Shown here: positions 27,535-35,095 of the stretch, piece by piece | Layout of the letters: every line of letters begins with the position of its first letter | How positions within the stretch are numbered: position 1 is the first letter of the stretch | From: Synechococcus sp. CS-1328 | GTDB lineage: Bacteria; Cyanobacteriota; Cyanobacteriia; PCC-6307; Cyanobiaceae | Reading direction: 5' to 3' | Assembly (NCBI RefSeq): GCF_025128095.1 | Contig: NZ_JAHLYT010000048.1 | Coordinates: 1 to 64,000 of the forward strand | Length of the DNA stretch: 64,000 bases | The notes under the pieces: model-generated | Database searches by the model: none | Seen by the model: the letters and a program-made list of their open reading frames with translations, nothing else | Told to the model about the DNA's origin: nothing | Program-made: the position numbers and the translations under genes

Positions 27535-28848
27535 TCAGACGTTCAGGAGGGCGCGTTTGGGACCGTGGATCGGATCCTCGACCACGATCGTCTGATCACG
27601 GCTGGCGCCGAGCGACACGATCGCGATCGGCACCTCCATCAGTTCGGCGAGGAAGCGGAGGTAGGCCATCGCTGTGCCAGGCAGATCCTCGAGGCTGCGG
27701 CAGTCGGCGGTGGAGGTCTGCCAGCCGGGCAGGGTTTCGTAGATCGGTTTGCAGCGGGCGAAGGCTTCGGAGCTGCTGGGGAAATGGACGATGCGCTCGC
27801 CGTCGAGTTCGTAGGCGACGCACACCTGGATCTCGTCGAGCTCATCGAGCACGTCGAGCTTGGTGATCGCCAGGCAGTCGAGCCCGTTAACCTGCACGGC
27901 GTAGCGACCGATCACGCCGTCGAACCAGCCGCAGCGGCGGCGGCGGCCGGTGGTGGTGCCGTACTCGCCGCCGCGATCGCAGAGGTGGTCGTTGAGGCTG
28001 CCCTCCAGCTCGGTGGGGAAGGGGCCTTCGCCGACGCGGGTGGTGTAGGCCTTGGCCACGCCGATCACCCGGTCGATCAGGGTGGGACCCACGCCGGCGC
28101 CGATGCAGGCCCCACCGCTCACCGGGTTGGAGGAAGTGACGTAGGGGTAGGTGCCATGGTCCAGGTCCAGGAGGGTTCCCTGGGCGCCCTCGAACAGGAT
28201 GTTCTTGCGGGCCCGGGCCGCTTCATGGATGGTGCGGGTGCACTCCACCACGTGGGGGGCGAGGCGCTGGCCGTAGACCACGTACTCGGCCACCACTGCC
28301 TCGAAATCGAGCGGTTCGAGGCCGTAGAGCTTTTGCAGGATCTCGTTCTTCTCGGCCAGGGGGCCGGCGAGCCGGTCGCGCAGCCGGGTCTCATCGAGCA
28401 GATCGATCACCCGGATGCCGTTGCGTTCGGCCTTGTCGGCGTAGGTGGGGCCGATGCCGCGGCCGGTGGTGCCGATGCGGCGATCGCCGCGGCGCTCCTC
28501 CATCGCCTGATCCAGCAGGCGGTGGTAGGGCATGGTCACGTGGGCGGTGGACGCCAGCTGCAGGCCGCCCACATCGATGCCCAGGCCGAGCAGCATGTCG
28601 AGCTCGCCCAGCATCACCTTGGGATCCACCACCGTGCCTGAGCCGATCAGGCAAGTGGTGTCCGCATAGAGAATTCCAGAGGGAATCAGGTGCAGCTTCA
28701 GCACCCGACCATCCACCACGATCGTGTGGCCGGCGTTGACGCCTCCCTGATAGCGCACCACCACATCGGCGGAGCGACTCAGCAGATCGGTGATCTTCCC
28801 CTTCCCCTCGTCACCCCACTGCGCACCGATGACGACAACGTTGGCCAA
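27535..28848 (-). CDS. purA: Adenylosuccinate synthetase
   Basis: Converts IMP, aspartate and GTP to adenylosuccinate in AMP synthesis. The 437-residue protein has the P-loop-like G-D-E-G-K-G-K at residues 12-18 with catalytic Asp13, the N-A-G-H-T block with His41, and [11 protein letters not shown] near residue 300. Length and motifs are all standard. The kinase gene follows 8 bases after its stop. Its leader lies in the ~300-base gap to psb27, so a promoter there is expected. Confidence 0.96.
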   Translation of the reverse strand: MANVVVIGAQWGDEGKGKITDLLSRSADVVVRYQGGVNAGHTIVVDGRVLKLHLIPSGILYADTTCLIGSGTVVDPKVMLGELDMLLGLGIDVGGLQLASTAHVTMPYHRLLDQAMEERRGDRRIGTTGRGIGPTYADKAERNGIRVIDLLDETRLRDRLAGPLAEKNEILQKLYGLEPLDFEAVVAEYVVYGQRLAPHVVECTRTIHEAARARKNILFEGAQGTLLDLDHGTYPYVTSSNPVSGGACIGAGVGPTLIDRVIGVAKAYTTRVGEGPFPTELEGSLNDHLCDRGGEYGTTTGRRRRCGWFDGVIGRYAVQVNGLDCLAITKLDVLDELDEIQVCVAYELDGERIVHFPSSSEAFARCKPIYETLPGWQTSTADCRSLEDLPGTAMAYLRFLAELMEVPIAIVSLGASRDQTIVVEDPIHGPKRALLNV

Positions 28849-29155
28849 GGAAGAACACAGCGGCCCGAAGCCGCTTCAAAGCACAATCCGAAAGCCTCTC
28901 AGATCAGGTGGCTTTTCGTCAAAATCTCGGGGCCGGCAGCCCTGATGAGCCTGGGGCCGAAAGCCCTTTCCGAAAGCCTGTAGGCGCAGGTCGGTCGGTT
29001 GGCGCAAGCCAGTTTGCCCAGGCCTGTTGTGCAAGCTGGAGTCCGAAAACCAGGGTCTCAAAACCAGAACAAGCGGCCCCGATGGGACCGCTTGAGGCGG
29101 GCCGATCCGAGCGGCTGCCGGCCTGGTGAACGCGGCTGGGGTCACCCCAGCAGGA
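28849..29155. other. Intergenic region between purA and psb27
   Basis: About 307 bases with no recognised gene. It holds the psb27 terminator (29071-29093) and a second small palindrome, CTGGGG-TCA-CCCCAG (29136-29150), just after the psb27 stop. The purA promoter should lie near 28860-28950, but I see no confident boxes. Confidence 0.45.
29071..29093 (-). terminator. Terminator of psb27
   Basis: Read on the minus strand, AAGCGG-T-CCC, loop ATC, GGG-G-CCGCTT forms a 9-pair stem with one mismatch. It is followed by GTTCTGGTTTT, a T-rich tail. It lies about 60 bases past the psb27 stop. Confidence 0.65.
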
Positions 29156-29578
29156 TCAGGCGCCGCGCACCACGTTGCGCTCAGCCTTCTGGAGTTCCTT
29201 CTCGATCCGCTCCCTGAGGGCATCGGGCAGGGGCCGATTGGCGTAATTGGTGTAGTGGCCGGCCAGGGAGTTGAGCGCCGTCTGCATGGTGGTGAACGAG
29301 CTCAGGCCGTTGACCCTGCTCTGGGGCCGGTAACGGGCCATGTAGCTGTTGATCAGGGCCCGGGACTCGCTCTCGGCGGCGGCGTGCCCTGGATCATCCT
29401 GCGGGATCGCGATCGTGGTCAGCAGGTTCTGCGCCACGGCCATGGTGTCGTCCACATAGTTGCCGCTCAGGCCGGTGGAGGCTCCACTGCAGGCCGTGAG
29501 CCCGAGCGCCAGGCACAGACCCAGAGCCACCAGCACAGCACGCAACTGGTGCTGGACGCGTTGCCAGAAGGCAGCCAT
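29156..29578 (-). CDS. psb27: Photosystem II assembly lipoprotein Psb27
   Basis: Thylakoid-lumen lipoprotein that binds CP43 during photosystem II assembly and repair. The 140-residue precursor has a basic start, a hydrophobic segment and a lipobox L-T-A-C with Cys30 as lipidation site. The mature four-helix domain starts G-A-S-T-G-L-S-G-N-Y and contains the typical D-D-T-M-A-V-A-Q-N-L and A-R-Y-R-P-Q-S-R-V blocks. It lies 56 bases downstream of proS on the same strand, with its own terminator after it. Confidence 0.95.
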   Translation of the reverse strand: MAAFWQRVQHQLRAVLVALGLCLALGLTACSGASTGLSGNYVDDTMAVAQNLLTTIAIPQDDPGHAAAESESRALINSYMARYRPQSRVNGLSSFTTMQTALNSLAGHYTNYANRPLPDALRERIEKELQKAERNVVRGA

Positions 29579-29634
29579 GGGGAATGGGCAAAGGGTTGGG
29601 GAATCCTAGGGATTGGGCATCGCCAGGCCAGCGC

Positions 29635-31458
29635 TCAGCTCTGGGCCGGGTTGTTCAGGCCCTGGCGGCCCGCCTGGATCTGGGGCAGCAGTGCGGCCAG
29701 CAGTTCGTCGGCGCTGAGATCGCGCTTGCTGCCGCCGGCCCGTTCCACCAGCTCCACCTGGCCGTCAGTGGCGCCGCGGCCCACCACCACGCGCCAGGGG
29801 ATGCCGATCAGATCCGCATCCTTGAATTTGACGCCGGCGCGCTCGTTGCGGTCGTCCAGCAGCACCTCCAGGCCCGCCTGCTGCAGCTCGCCATACAGCC
29901 GTTCGGCCAGCTCCACCTGCTGGCTGTCCTGGCTGCTGGCGACCACCACAATCACCTCGAACGGCGCGATCGAGACAGGCCAGCAGATGCCGTTGCGGTC
30001 GTGGTTCTGTTCCACCGCGGCCTGGGCCAGCCGCGAGACCCCGATGCCGTAGCACCCCATCCACAGGGCCTCGTCGGCCCCGCTCTCGGTGGTGAAGCGG
30101 GCTTCGAGGGCCTCGGAATATTTGCGGCCCAGCTGGAAGATGTGGCCCACTTCGATGCCGCGGGCGGCCTCCAGGTGCTGGCTCGGATCGTGGTGGCAGC
30201 GGTCGCCGGGCTGGGCAGCGCGGAGATCCAGGGACTCCGGACAGGGGTTGGACGGGTCCCAGCGGGCGCCGACGCGGTGGGTGTCGAGGCGGTTGGCCCC
30301 GCAGACGAAGCGTTCCAGAGAGGCGGCGGTGCCGTCGGCGAGCCGCAGGAAGCGCGGGGTCCAGTCCCGGGCTCCCGACAGCAGGGCATCGCTGAGATCC
30401 GGGCCAAGCGAGCCGAAGGGCAGGGGCTCCAGGCCCTGGCGCTCCAGCTGATCAGCGGTGATCGGGGCCAGCTCCAGCAGACTGCCCCGCTCCGCACCCA
30501 GGCGGGCCTGAACGGCATTGGCCAGCTTGACCTCGTTGAGTTGCTGGTCACCCCGCAGGCTCACGATCAGGGGCTGGTCGGCGCCATCGGCGAAGCGGGC
30601 CAGCAGCAGCAGCACCTTGACGATCTGGCTTGGATCGAAGCCGTGCCCGCTGCAGAGCTGTTCGATCGTCGTCTGGCCTGGCGTGCTCAGGTCGTGGCAG
30701 GGCTGGTCCGCCAGCGCCACCGGCTCGGGTGCCAGGGAGACGGCCCGCTCCTGGTTGGCGGCGTAGCGGCCATCGGGGCTGGTGAGGATCAGGTCTTCGC
30801 CGGCTTCGGCAGTCACCATGAATTCCTGGCTGGCCGAGCCGCCGATGGCGCCGCTGTCGGCTTCCACCGCCACGGTCCGCAGGCCGCAGCGGTTGAAGAT
30901 GCGGCGGTAGGCCTGATCCATTACCGCGTAGGTGTCCTTGAGGCAGGCTTCGCTGGCGTGGAAGGAATAGGCATCCTTCATGATGAATTCCCGCCCCCGC
31001 ATCAGGCCGAAGCGTGGCCGGATCTCATCGCGGAATTTGGTCTGAATCTGGTAGAGGTTCACCGGAAGTTGGCGGTAGGAGCGCAGCAGCTCTGCCGCCA
31101 GCGCCGTGATCACCTCTTCATGGGTGGGGCCGAGGCCCAGCTCGCGGCCCTGGCGATCCTCCAGGTGGAACATGATCCCCTCGCCGGCGGTATAGCCGGC
31201 CCATCGCCCGCTGCGCTCCCACAGATCAGCAGGCTGCAGCTGGGGCAGGAGTGTCTCGAGGGCCCCGGTGGCGTCGAGCTCCTCGCGCACGATCGCCGAC
31301 ACCTTGCGCAGGACTCGCCAGAGCAGGGGGAGATAGGCGTAGATGCCCGAGGCGATGCGGCGGATGTAGCCGGCTCGCAACAACAGCTTGTGGGAGACAA
31401 TCTCAGCTTCGGCCGGATCGTCCCGGAGCGTCACCAGCATCAGGCGGGAGACGCGCAT
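29635..31458 (-). CDS. proS: Prolyl-tRNA synthetase (bacterial type)
   Basis: Charges tRNA(Pro). The ATG at 31458 gives 607 residues in bacterial (ProS type 1) layout. The class II core has T-L-L-P-Q-L-Q-P (motif 1), F-R-D-E-I-R-P-R-F-G-L-M-R-G-R-E-F (motif 2) and G-C-Y-G-I-G-V-S-R (motif 3). The editing insertion domain spans about residues 220-400, between motifs 2 and 3, followed by a C-terminal anticodon-binding domain. In-frame sequence up to 31734 is not conserved-looking. Psb27 follows 56 bases later and may be transcribed from the same promoter. Confidence 0.96.
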   Translation of the reverse strand: MRVSRLMLVTLRDDPAEAEIVSHKLLLRAGYIRRIASGIYAYLPLLWRVLRKVSAIVREELDATGALETLLPQLQPADLWERSGRWAGYTAGEGIMFHLEDRQGRELGLGPTHEEVITALAAELLRSYRQLPVNLYQIQTKFRDEIRPRFGLMRGREFIMKDAYSFHASEACLKDTYAVMDQAYRRIFNRCGLRTVAVEADSGAIGGSASQEFMVTAEAGEDLILTSPDGRYAANQERAVSLAPEPVALADQPCHDLSTPGQTTIEQLCSGHGFDPSQIVKVLLLLARFADGADQPLIVSLRGDQQLNEVKLANAVQARLGAERGSLLELAPITADQLERQGLEPLPFGSLGPDLSDALLSGARDWTPRFLRLADGTAASLERFVCGANRLDTHRVGARWDPSNPCPESLDLRAAQPGDRCHHDPSQHLEAARGIEVGHIFQLGRKYSEALEARFTTESGADEALWMGCYGIGVSRLAQAAVEQNHDRNGICWPVSIAPFEVIVVVASSQDSQQVELAERLYGELQQAGLEVLLDDRNERAGVKFKDADLIGIPWRVVVGRGATDGQVELVERAGGSKRDLSADELLAALLPQIQAGRQGLNNPAQS

Positions 31459-31645
31459 CGCGGTGAGGCAAGGGATCTGGGAAGTTACCACTGCCCCATG
31501 CCATGGCTCGACCCCGGGGGCGCGGGTGCTGCAAGGGCGGACAGGACGGTTGGCGAAGGGGCCTGGTTGCTTGGCGGAGCCCCTGGCACGCCTGGAAAGC
31601 TCTGCTAGCGTCTGGCGCGTTTCCCACCTGTCTAACTGTCGTCTC

Positions 31646-32293
31646 ATGCCACCCTTCCCAGGATCAAACGGTGGAGCGGGAGGGCTGGCTTCTGCCGGTG
31701 CAGCACCGGTTTCGGCAGTGTCCAGCGGTTTCACCGGTCTGGCCCCGGGCCTGCGCAGTGCCCCTGCTGCGTCACCTGCCGCCCCGTCCCGTGGGGTGGG
31801 CTACGGCGCTGTGGCTCCCTCCGGATACGCCCCTGTCGCACCTGGGCAAGACCGCCCTGTCATCGAGCAGGACAGCCTGCCCGCCTCTGAGACCGCTGCG
31901 CCGATCACCCCCGAGGGGCTGATCGGCATCGATGAGGTGCAGAGGGCGCTCAACCGTTCGCGGGCTTCGGTGTATCGCTACACCAACACCGATCCGCGCA
32001 ACCTCAACCCACCCTTCAATCCGCGCAAGCTCAATCCCGAATACCGAAGCGACCAGAAGGATCCCCTGCTGTTCCATCCCAATGAGGTGGCCCGCTTCGC
32101 CCGCGATGTGCTGCGCATCAAGGAGGTGACCGTCGAAGTGCTCAACTCGCCCTCAACCGCGACGCAGCAGCTGCTCAGCTCGATTCTCGACGAGCTGCGC
32201 TCGATCCGCAGCCGTCTGGATGCGTTCGAGCAGGGCCCCACCTCCCTGTCCGCGCACCGTGACACCTTTGAGCAGTCGCGACCGGCCGCCTGA
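31646..32293 (+). CDS. Cyanobacterial DNA-binding-like (resolvase-annotated) protein
   Basis: Protein of 215 residues. The N-terminal ~95 residues are Gly/Ala/Pro/Ser-rich and probably disordered. A conserved-looking domain follows (about 98-170): L-I-G-I-D-E-V-Q-R-A-L-N-R-S-R-A-S-V-Y-R-Y resembles a MerR-like or excisionase helix-turn-helix. The C-terminal S-S-I-L-D-E-L-R-S-I-R-S-R-L-D is coiled-coil-like. Homologues in picocyanobacteria are, as I recall, often annotated resolvase, but no serine-recombinase catalytic motif is visible. A DNA-binding regulator is more likely. It is divergent from proS. Confidence 0.75.
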   Translation: MPPFPGSNGGAGGLASAGAAPVSAVSSGFTGLAPGLRSAPAASPAAPSRGVGYGAVAPSGYAPVAPGQDRPVIEQDSLPASETAAPITPEGLIGIDEVQRALNRSRASVYRYTNTDPRNLNPPFNPRKLNPEYRSDQKDPLLFHPNEVARFARDVLRIKEVTVEVLNSPSTATQQLLSSILDELRSIRSRLDAFEQGPTSLSAHRDTFEQSRPAA

Positions 32294-32593
32294 GGGAGGC
32301 ATGGCGTTCGGCTCATCTCAGGCGTGGAATCGCCGATCGAAAGACTCGCTTTGTGTCTTGCCGAGCAGGATCGTTGGTTTGCCAACCGGAAGACGTAAGA
32401 TCAGTGATCCTTCTTTCTCCGGACTCCAGGACCCTTCGAACCGGTCATCTCTGCCTGCTCAACTGCTGCCGGCTCGTCGCTTCCCTTGCGGGATCTGCCT
32501 GACGCCCATAGTTGAACCAGCGCGATGGCCAGAGCTCGCCAGGTCAGCTGCCTCCATGGCTGCTCCTGCCGGCATCGTGGGTTCCGCTCCTCC
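32294..32593. other. Intergenic region downstream of the DNA-binding-like gene
   Basis: About 300 bases without a recognised gene. Small inverted repeats GTTGG-TTTG-CCAAC (about 32372) and GATCA-G-TGATC (32400-32410) precede a CTTCTTTCTCC stretch and may terminate the upstream gene weakly. Otherwise I see nothing. Confidence 0.35.
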
Positions 32594-32935
32594 ATGGACC
32601 ACCCTCCTCCTGCCATCGCTTCACTGATCGGGGCCATGCCCTGTGTCACTCCCGCAGACCTGAGGCAAGACAGTCCTGAATCTGGACCGGAATCGATTGA
32701 GGAGCCCCCCAGTCCGGGGCTGCTGCAGCTCTCCTTCTCTCCGGTTCTGGGCTTCACCATCGCCCTTGCCACGCTGCTAGTGCCGCTCGGTAGCGTGATT
32801 GCTCACCGGCCCATCTGGCTGCCATCTGCCGCAGCTCCAGGGCCTGCGGTGACCACCCCCCTGCGCGAGACGGCCCATGGATCTCAGCAAACTGGCGGCC
32901 TGCCCGGCTCCTGGCCTGGTCAATCTGATCGTTGA
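32594..32935 (+). CDS. Possible small membrane protein overlapping ppa2
   Basis: A 113-codon frame from the ATG at 32594 with one clear hydrophobic span (V-L-G-F-T-I-A-L-A-T-L-L-V-P-L-G) near residues 54-75, preceded by an acidic Pro-rich stretch. The last 59 bases overlap the pyrophosphatase start in another frame, and that part reads as low-quality coding. I cannot name a family. It may be real but shorter, or spurious. Confidence 0.3.
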   Translation: MDHPPPAIASLIGAMPCVTPADLRQDSPESGPESIEEPPSPGLLQLSFSPVLGFTIALATLLVPLGSVIAHRPIWLPSAAAPGPAVTTPLRETAHGSQQTGGLPGSWPGQSDR

Positions 32936-33440
32936 GATTCCGGCCGGCAGCCGCAACAAGTATGAGTACAACGCCGAGGCCGGCATCATGGCCCTCGATC
33001 GGGTGCTGCACTCTTCGGTGCGCTACCCCTTCGATTATGGCTTTGTGCCCAACACCCTGGCCGAGGATGGGGCTCCGCTCGATGCGATGGTGATCATGGA
33101 GGAACCAACCTTTGCCGGTTGCCTGATCAGAGCCCGGCCGATCGGCATCCTCGACATGATCGATTCTGGCGCCAACGATGGCAAGCTTCTCTGCGTGCCG
33201 GCTGCCGATGTGCGTCGGGTCGGCGTGCGCAGCATCCGCCAGATCTCACCGAGTCAGCTTGAGGATGTGGCCGAGTTCTTTCGCACCTACAAAAGTATCG
33301 AGGGCCGTAAGACCACGATCAGTGGCTGGCTGGATGCGGTGGAGGTGCCGGCCTTGCTGAAGCGTTGCATGGAGGCGGCGGAGGCTGCCACCACCCTCAG
33401 TTCGATTCAAAGCGCTCGCTGCAGCAGGAAGCCCTCGTAG
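32877..33440 (+). CDS. Family I pyrophosphatase homologue with catalytic Asp replaced
   Basis: This is the copy that resembles the canonical cyanobacterial Ppa from its first residue (M-D-L-S-K-L). It has 187 residues, with a ~15-residue C-terminal extension. Most active-site positions are kept: Lys and Tyr of N-K-Y-E, Y-P-F-D-Y-G-F, and the R-P-I-G ... D-x4-D-x-K block. However, the D-G-D-P-x-D motif reads D-G-A-P-L-D, with Ala (GCT codon) where E. coli Asp67 stands. Asp67 helps activate the attacking water, so activity may be low or lost. The 3' end overlaps the convergent methyltransferase by 34 bases. Confidence 0.88.
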   Translation: MDLSKLAACPAPGLVNLIVEIPAGSRNKYEYNAEAGIMALDRVLHSSVRYPFDYGFVPNTLAEDGAPLDAMVIMEEPTFAGCLIRARPIGILDMIDSGANDGKLLCVPAADVRRVGVRSIRQISPSQLEDVAEFFRTYKSIEGRKTTISGWLDAVEVPALLKRCMEAAEAATTLSSIQSARCSRKPS

Positions 33441-34117
33441 TTGAGCGCCTGGAAGATCCGTGCCGGATCGCTGAATCCCGCTGCGTTCACCAGGGCGCTG
33501 AGCCGGGCCAGGCCGATCGGGTGGGTCTGGTCGGTGAGGGGGGCCAGCTCCTCGGCGGCGGCATCGAGGCCGCTGGCCTGCTGGAAGCCGATCCAGGCGG
33601 CCTCCACCTGCTTCTGCAAGGGGGAACGCTCCGGCTGCATCCGATCGACCAGCACCAGCTGACCGCCGGGCTGCAGGCTGCGGGACAGGGCGGTGAGAAA
33701 GGCCAGCTTGCTGCCGTCATCGGGGAGCGACTGCAACACCAGCACCGAAAGGGCGCCGGCAAAGCGTCCCTGCGACGCCCCGTCGTCAGCGAGGGCTTCC
33801 ACCGTGCTCTGGCGCCAGTCGATTCTGCCGCCGCCGGCGAGCCGGTCCCGGGCGATGGCCAGCATCTCGGCGGAGGGATCGGTGGCGGTGAGGCTCCAAT
33901 CGGGACGCTGAGCCTGGGCTTCCAGCAGTTCCGAACCGGTGCCGCAGCCGGCCACGAGGATGGCGGCACCCTCACGGCTGGCCAAGGGCGAGGCTGCCAG
34001 CAGTGCCACGGCCAGGCGGGCCAGGCTGGCGTATCCCGGGATCAGCCGCTGGACCACCCGCTCATAGCCGTCGCCGTCGGCCGGCTGGCTGGTGTCGCGT
34101 TGGCGTTCCTCGACCAC
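33407..34117 (-). CDS. Class I SAM-dependent methyltransferase
   Basis: Cytoplasmic enzyme of 236 residues. The SAM-binding motif I (V-A-G-C-G-T-G-S-E) lies near residue 55 and the acidic loop (T-A-T-D-P-S-A-E-M) near 78. The motif IV/post-I region reads V-L-V-L-Q-S-L-P-D-D, and a D-R-M beta-strand near residue 160 follows. The overall shape recalls CmoA-like or ubiquinone/tRNA methyltransferases, but the substrate cannot be named. The start is GTG at 34117. It is divergent from the ferredoxin gene. Confidence 0.8.
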   Translation of the reverse strand: MVEERQRDTSQPADGDGYERVVQRLIPGYASLARLAVALLAASPLASREGAAILVAGCGTGSELLEAQAQRPDWSLTATDPSAEMLAIARDRLAGGGRIDWRQSTVEALADDGASQGRFAGALSVLVLQSLPDDGSKLAFLTALSRSLQPGGQLVLVDRMQPERSPLQKQVEAAWIGFQQASGLDAAAEELAPLTDQTHPIGLARLSALVNAAGFSDPARIFQALNYEGFLLQRAL

Positions 34118-34258
34118 GGCTGGTGCGGATTGGACGGTGAACCGCGATGCTACGGGGGCTTTGACTCCTCAACACTCCGTTTCAGGCCGGCCGTAACGGC
34201 TGGGGATGCTGCGGTGGGTGCCCTAAGTTGGTCGGCGCCCATTCCCCCCGGATCGACC

Positions 34259-34621
34259 GTGCCCACCATCCGTTTTGAACGCGAAGGCCAGCAGGTTGGT
34301 TGCATCGAAGGGGCCAATCTTCGTAAGGCGGCCCTGGATGCGGGCATCAACCCTTACAAGGGCCTTAATAATGTCAACAATTGCGGCGGCCTTGGCCAGT
34401 GCGGCACCTGTGTGGTCGAGGTGATCGAGGGCCAGCGCAATCTCTCTCCCCGCAGTGATGTCGAGGAGGTGTACCTGGCTGATCGTCCGGCCAACTACCG
34501 CCTCAGCTGCCGCACGTCCGTCAACGGAGACGTGACCGTTCGGACTCGCCCTGATTCTGGCGTGGGCAAAGGCTCCAACAGCTTGGTGGGTGCTCTCAAG
34601 GCTCTGGTCGGCAAGAAGTGA
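34259..34621 (+). CDS. 2Fe-2S ferredoxin, CX5CX2C type
   Basis: Small soluble electron carrier of 120 residues from the GTG at 34259. The cluster ligands are Cys42, Cys48, Cys51 and Cys84. The CX5CX2C spacing matches adrenodoxin/bacterial ferredoxins, not the CX4CX2C of photosynthetic PetF, so this is not the main photosystem I acceptor. The basic, Gly-rich C-terminal tail (after residue 98) is an extra feature. Its TGA overlaps the GTG of the ArsC-like gene by four bases (GTGA), so the two are translationally coupled and probably function in related redox chemistry. Confidence 0.9.
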   Translation: MPTIRFEREGQQVGCIEGANLRKAALDAGINPYKGLNNVNNCGGLGQCGTCVVEVIEGQRNLSPRSDVEEVYLADRPANYRLSCRTSVNGDVTVRTRPDSGVGKGSNSLVGALKALVGKK

Positions 34622-34977
34622 GCGGCTGGCGTCTCTACGCCTATGCCCAGTGCTCCACCTGCCGCAAGGCCCAGCAGTGGCTGGCCAGCCAGGGCCTCAA
34701 GCCTGAGCTGGTGGACATCACCCTCACCCCTCCCACACGCCTGGAACTGGCGGCGGCCCTCGAGCAGCTCGGTCGTCGTCGCCTGTTCAACACCAGTGGC
34801 CAGAGCTACCGTGCTCTGGGGGCTGCCGCCGTCAAGGCGATGGACGATGAGGCGGCTTTGGATGCCCTGGCTGCGGATGGCAAGTTGATCAAACGGCCCT
34901 TCCTGGTGCGTGGGGACGGACGGGTGCTGACCGGCTTCTCGCTGCCCGAGTGGCAGGCCTTCTTCGCAGAACCCTGA
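34618..34977 (+). CDS. ArsC/Spx family thioredoxin-fold protein
   Basis: 119-residue protein with the ArsC-like fold. The N-terminal redox motif is C-S-T-C (Cys12 and Cys15) after Y-A-Y-A-Q, followed by R-K-A-Q-Q-W-L. The Spx/MgsR/YffB branch often carries C-x-x-C, whereas true arsenate reductases use one Cys with Arg residues. The late K-R-P-F-L-V segment is typical of the fold. The start overlaps the ferredoxin stop (GTGA). A thiol-redox or stress role is more likely than arsenate reduction. Palindromes follow the stop. Confidence 0.85.
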   Translation: MSGWRLYAYAQCSTCRKAQQWLASQGLKPELVDITLTPPTRLELAAALEQLGRRRLFNTSGQSYRALGAAAVKAMDDEAALDALAADGKLIKRPFLVRGDGRVLTGFSLPEWQAFFAEP

Positions 34978-35022
34978 GCCTCAGGCTCCCCGAGGCTCAG
35001 AATCCCTGAGGCTCAGAGCCTC
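34975..35022 (+). terminator. Palindrome cluster after the ferredoxin-ArsC pair
   Basis: TGAGCCTC (34975-34982, including the stop codon) pairs with GAGGCTCA (34992-34999). A second perfect palindrome GAGGCTC-A-GAGCCTC follows (35008-35022), and both share the GAGGCTC core. Only a weak T-stretch (CTCTTTCC) comes after, so it could be a terminator or a small repeat element. Confidence 0.45.
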
Positions 35023-35095
35023 CCTGAGCTTCTGGCTCTTTCCGGGACCTACTGGAGCCTGGGTCTGACGTCCTGTGCTGGCAATGTCCCTGAAC

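Noticed and set aside
28930-28975. CTGATGAG ... CGAAA pattern resembling a hammerhead ribozyme core
   Set aside because: The sequence between the two core parts (GCCTGGGGCC) does not form a proper stem II, and no stem I or III pairs around it.
29635-31608. Long plus-strand open frame opposite proS
   Set aside because: It is a shadow of the GC-rich proS gene; the minus-strand frame has clear class II synthetase motifs and the plus-strand peptide has none.
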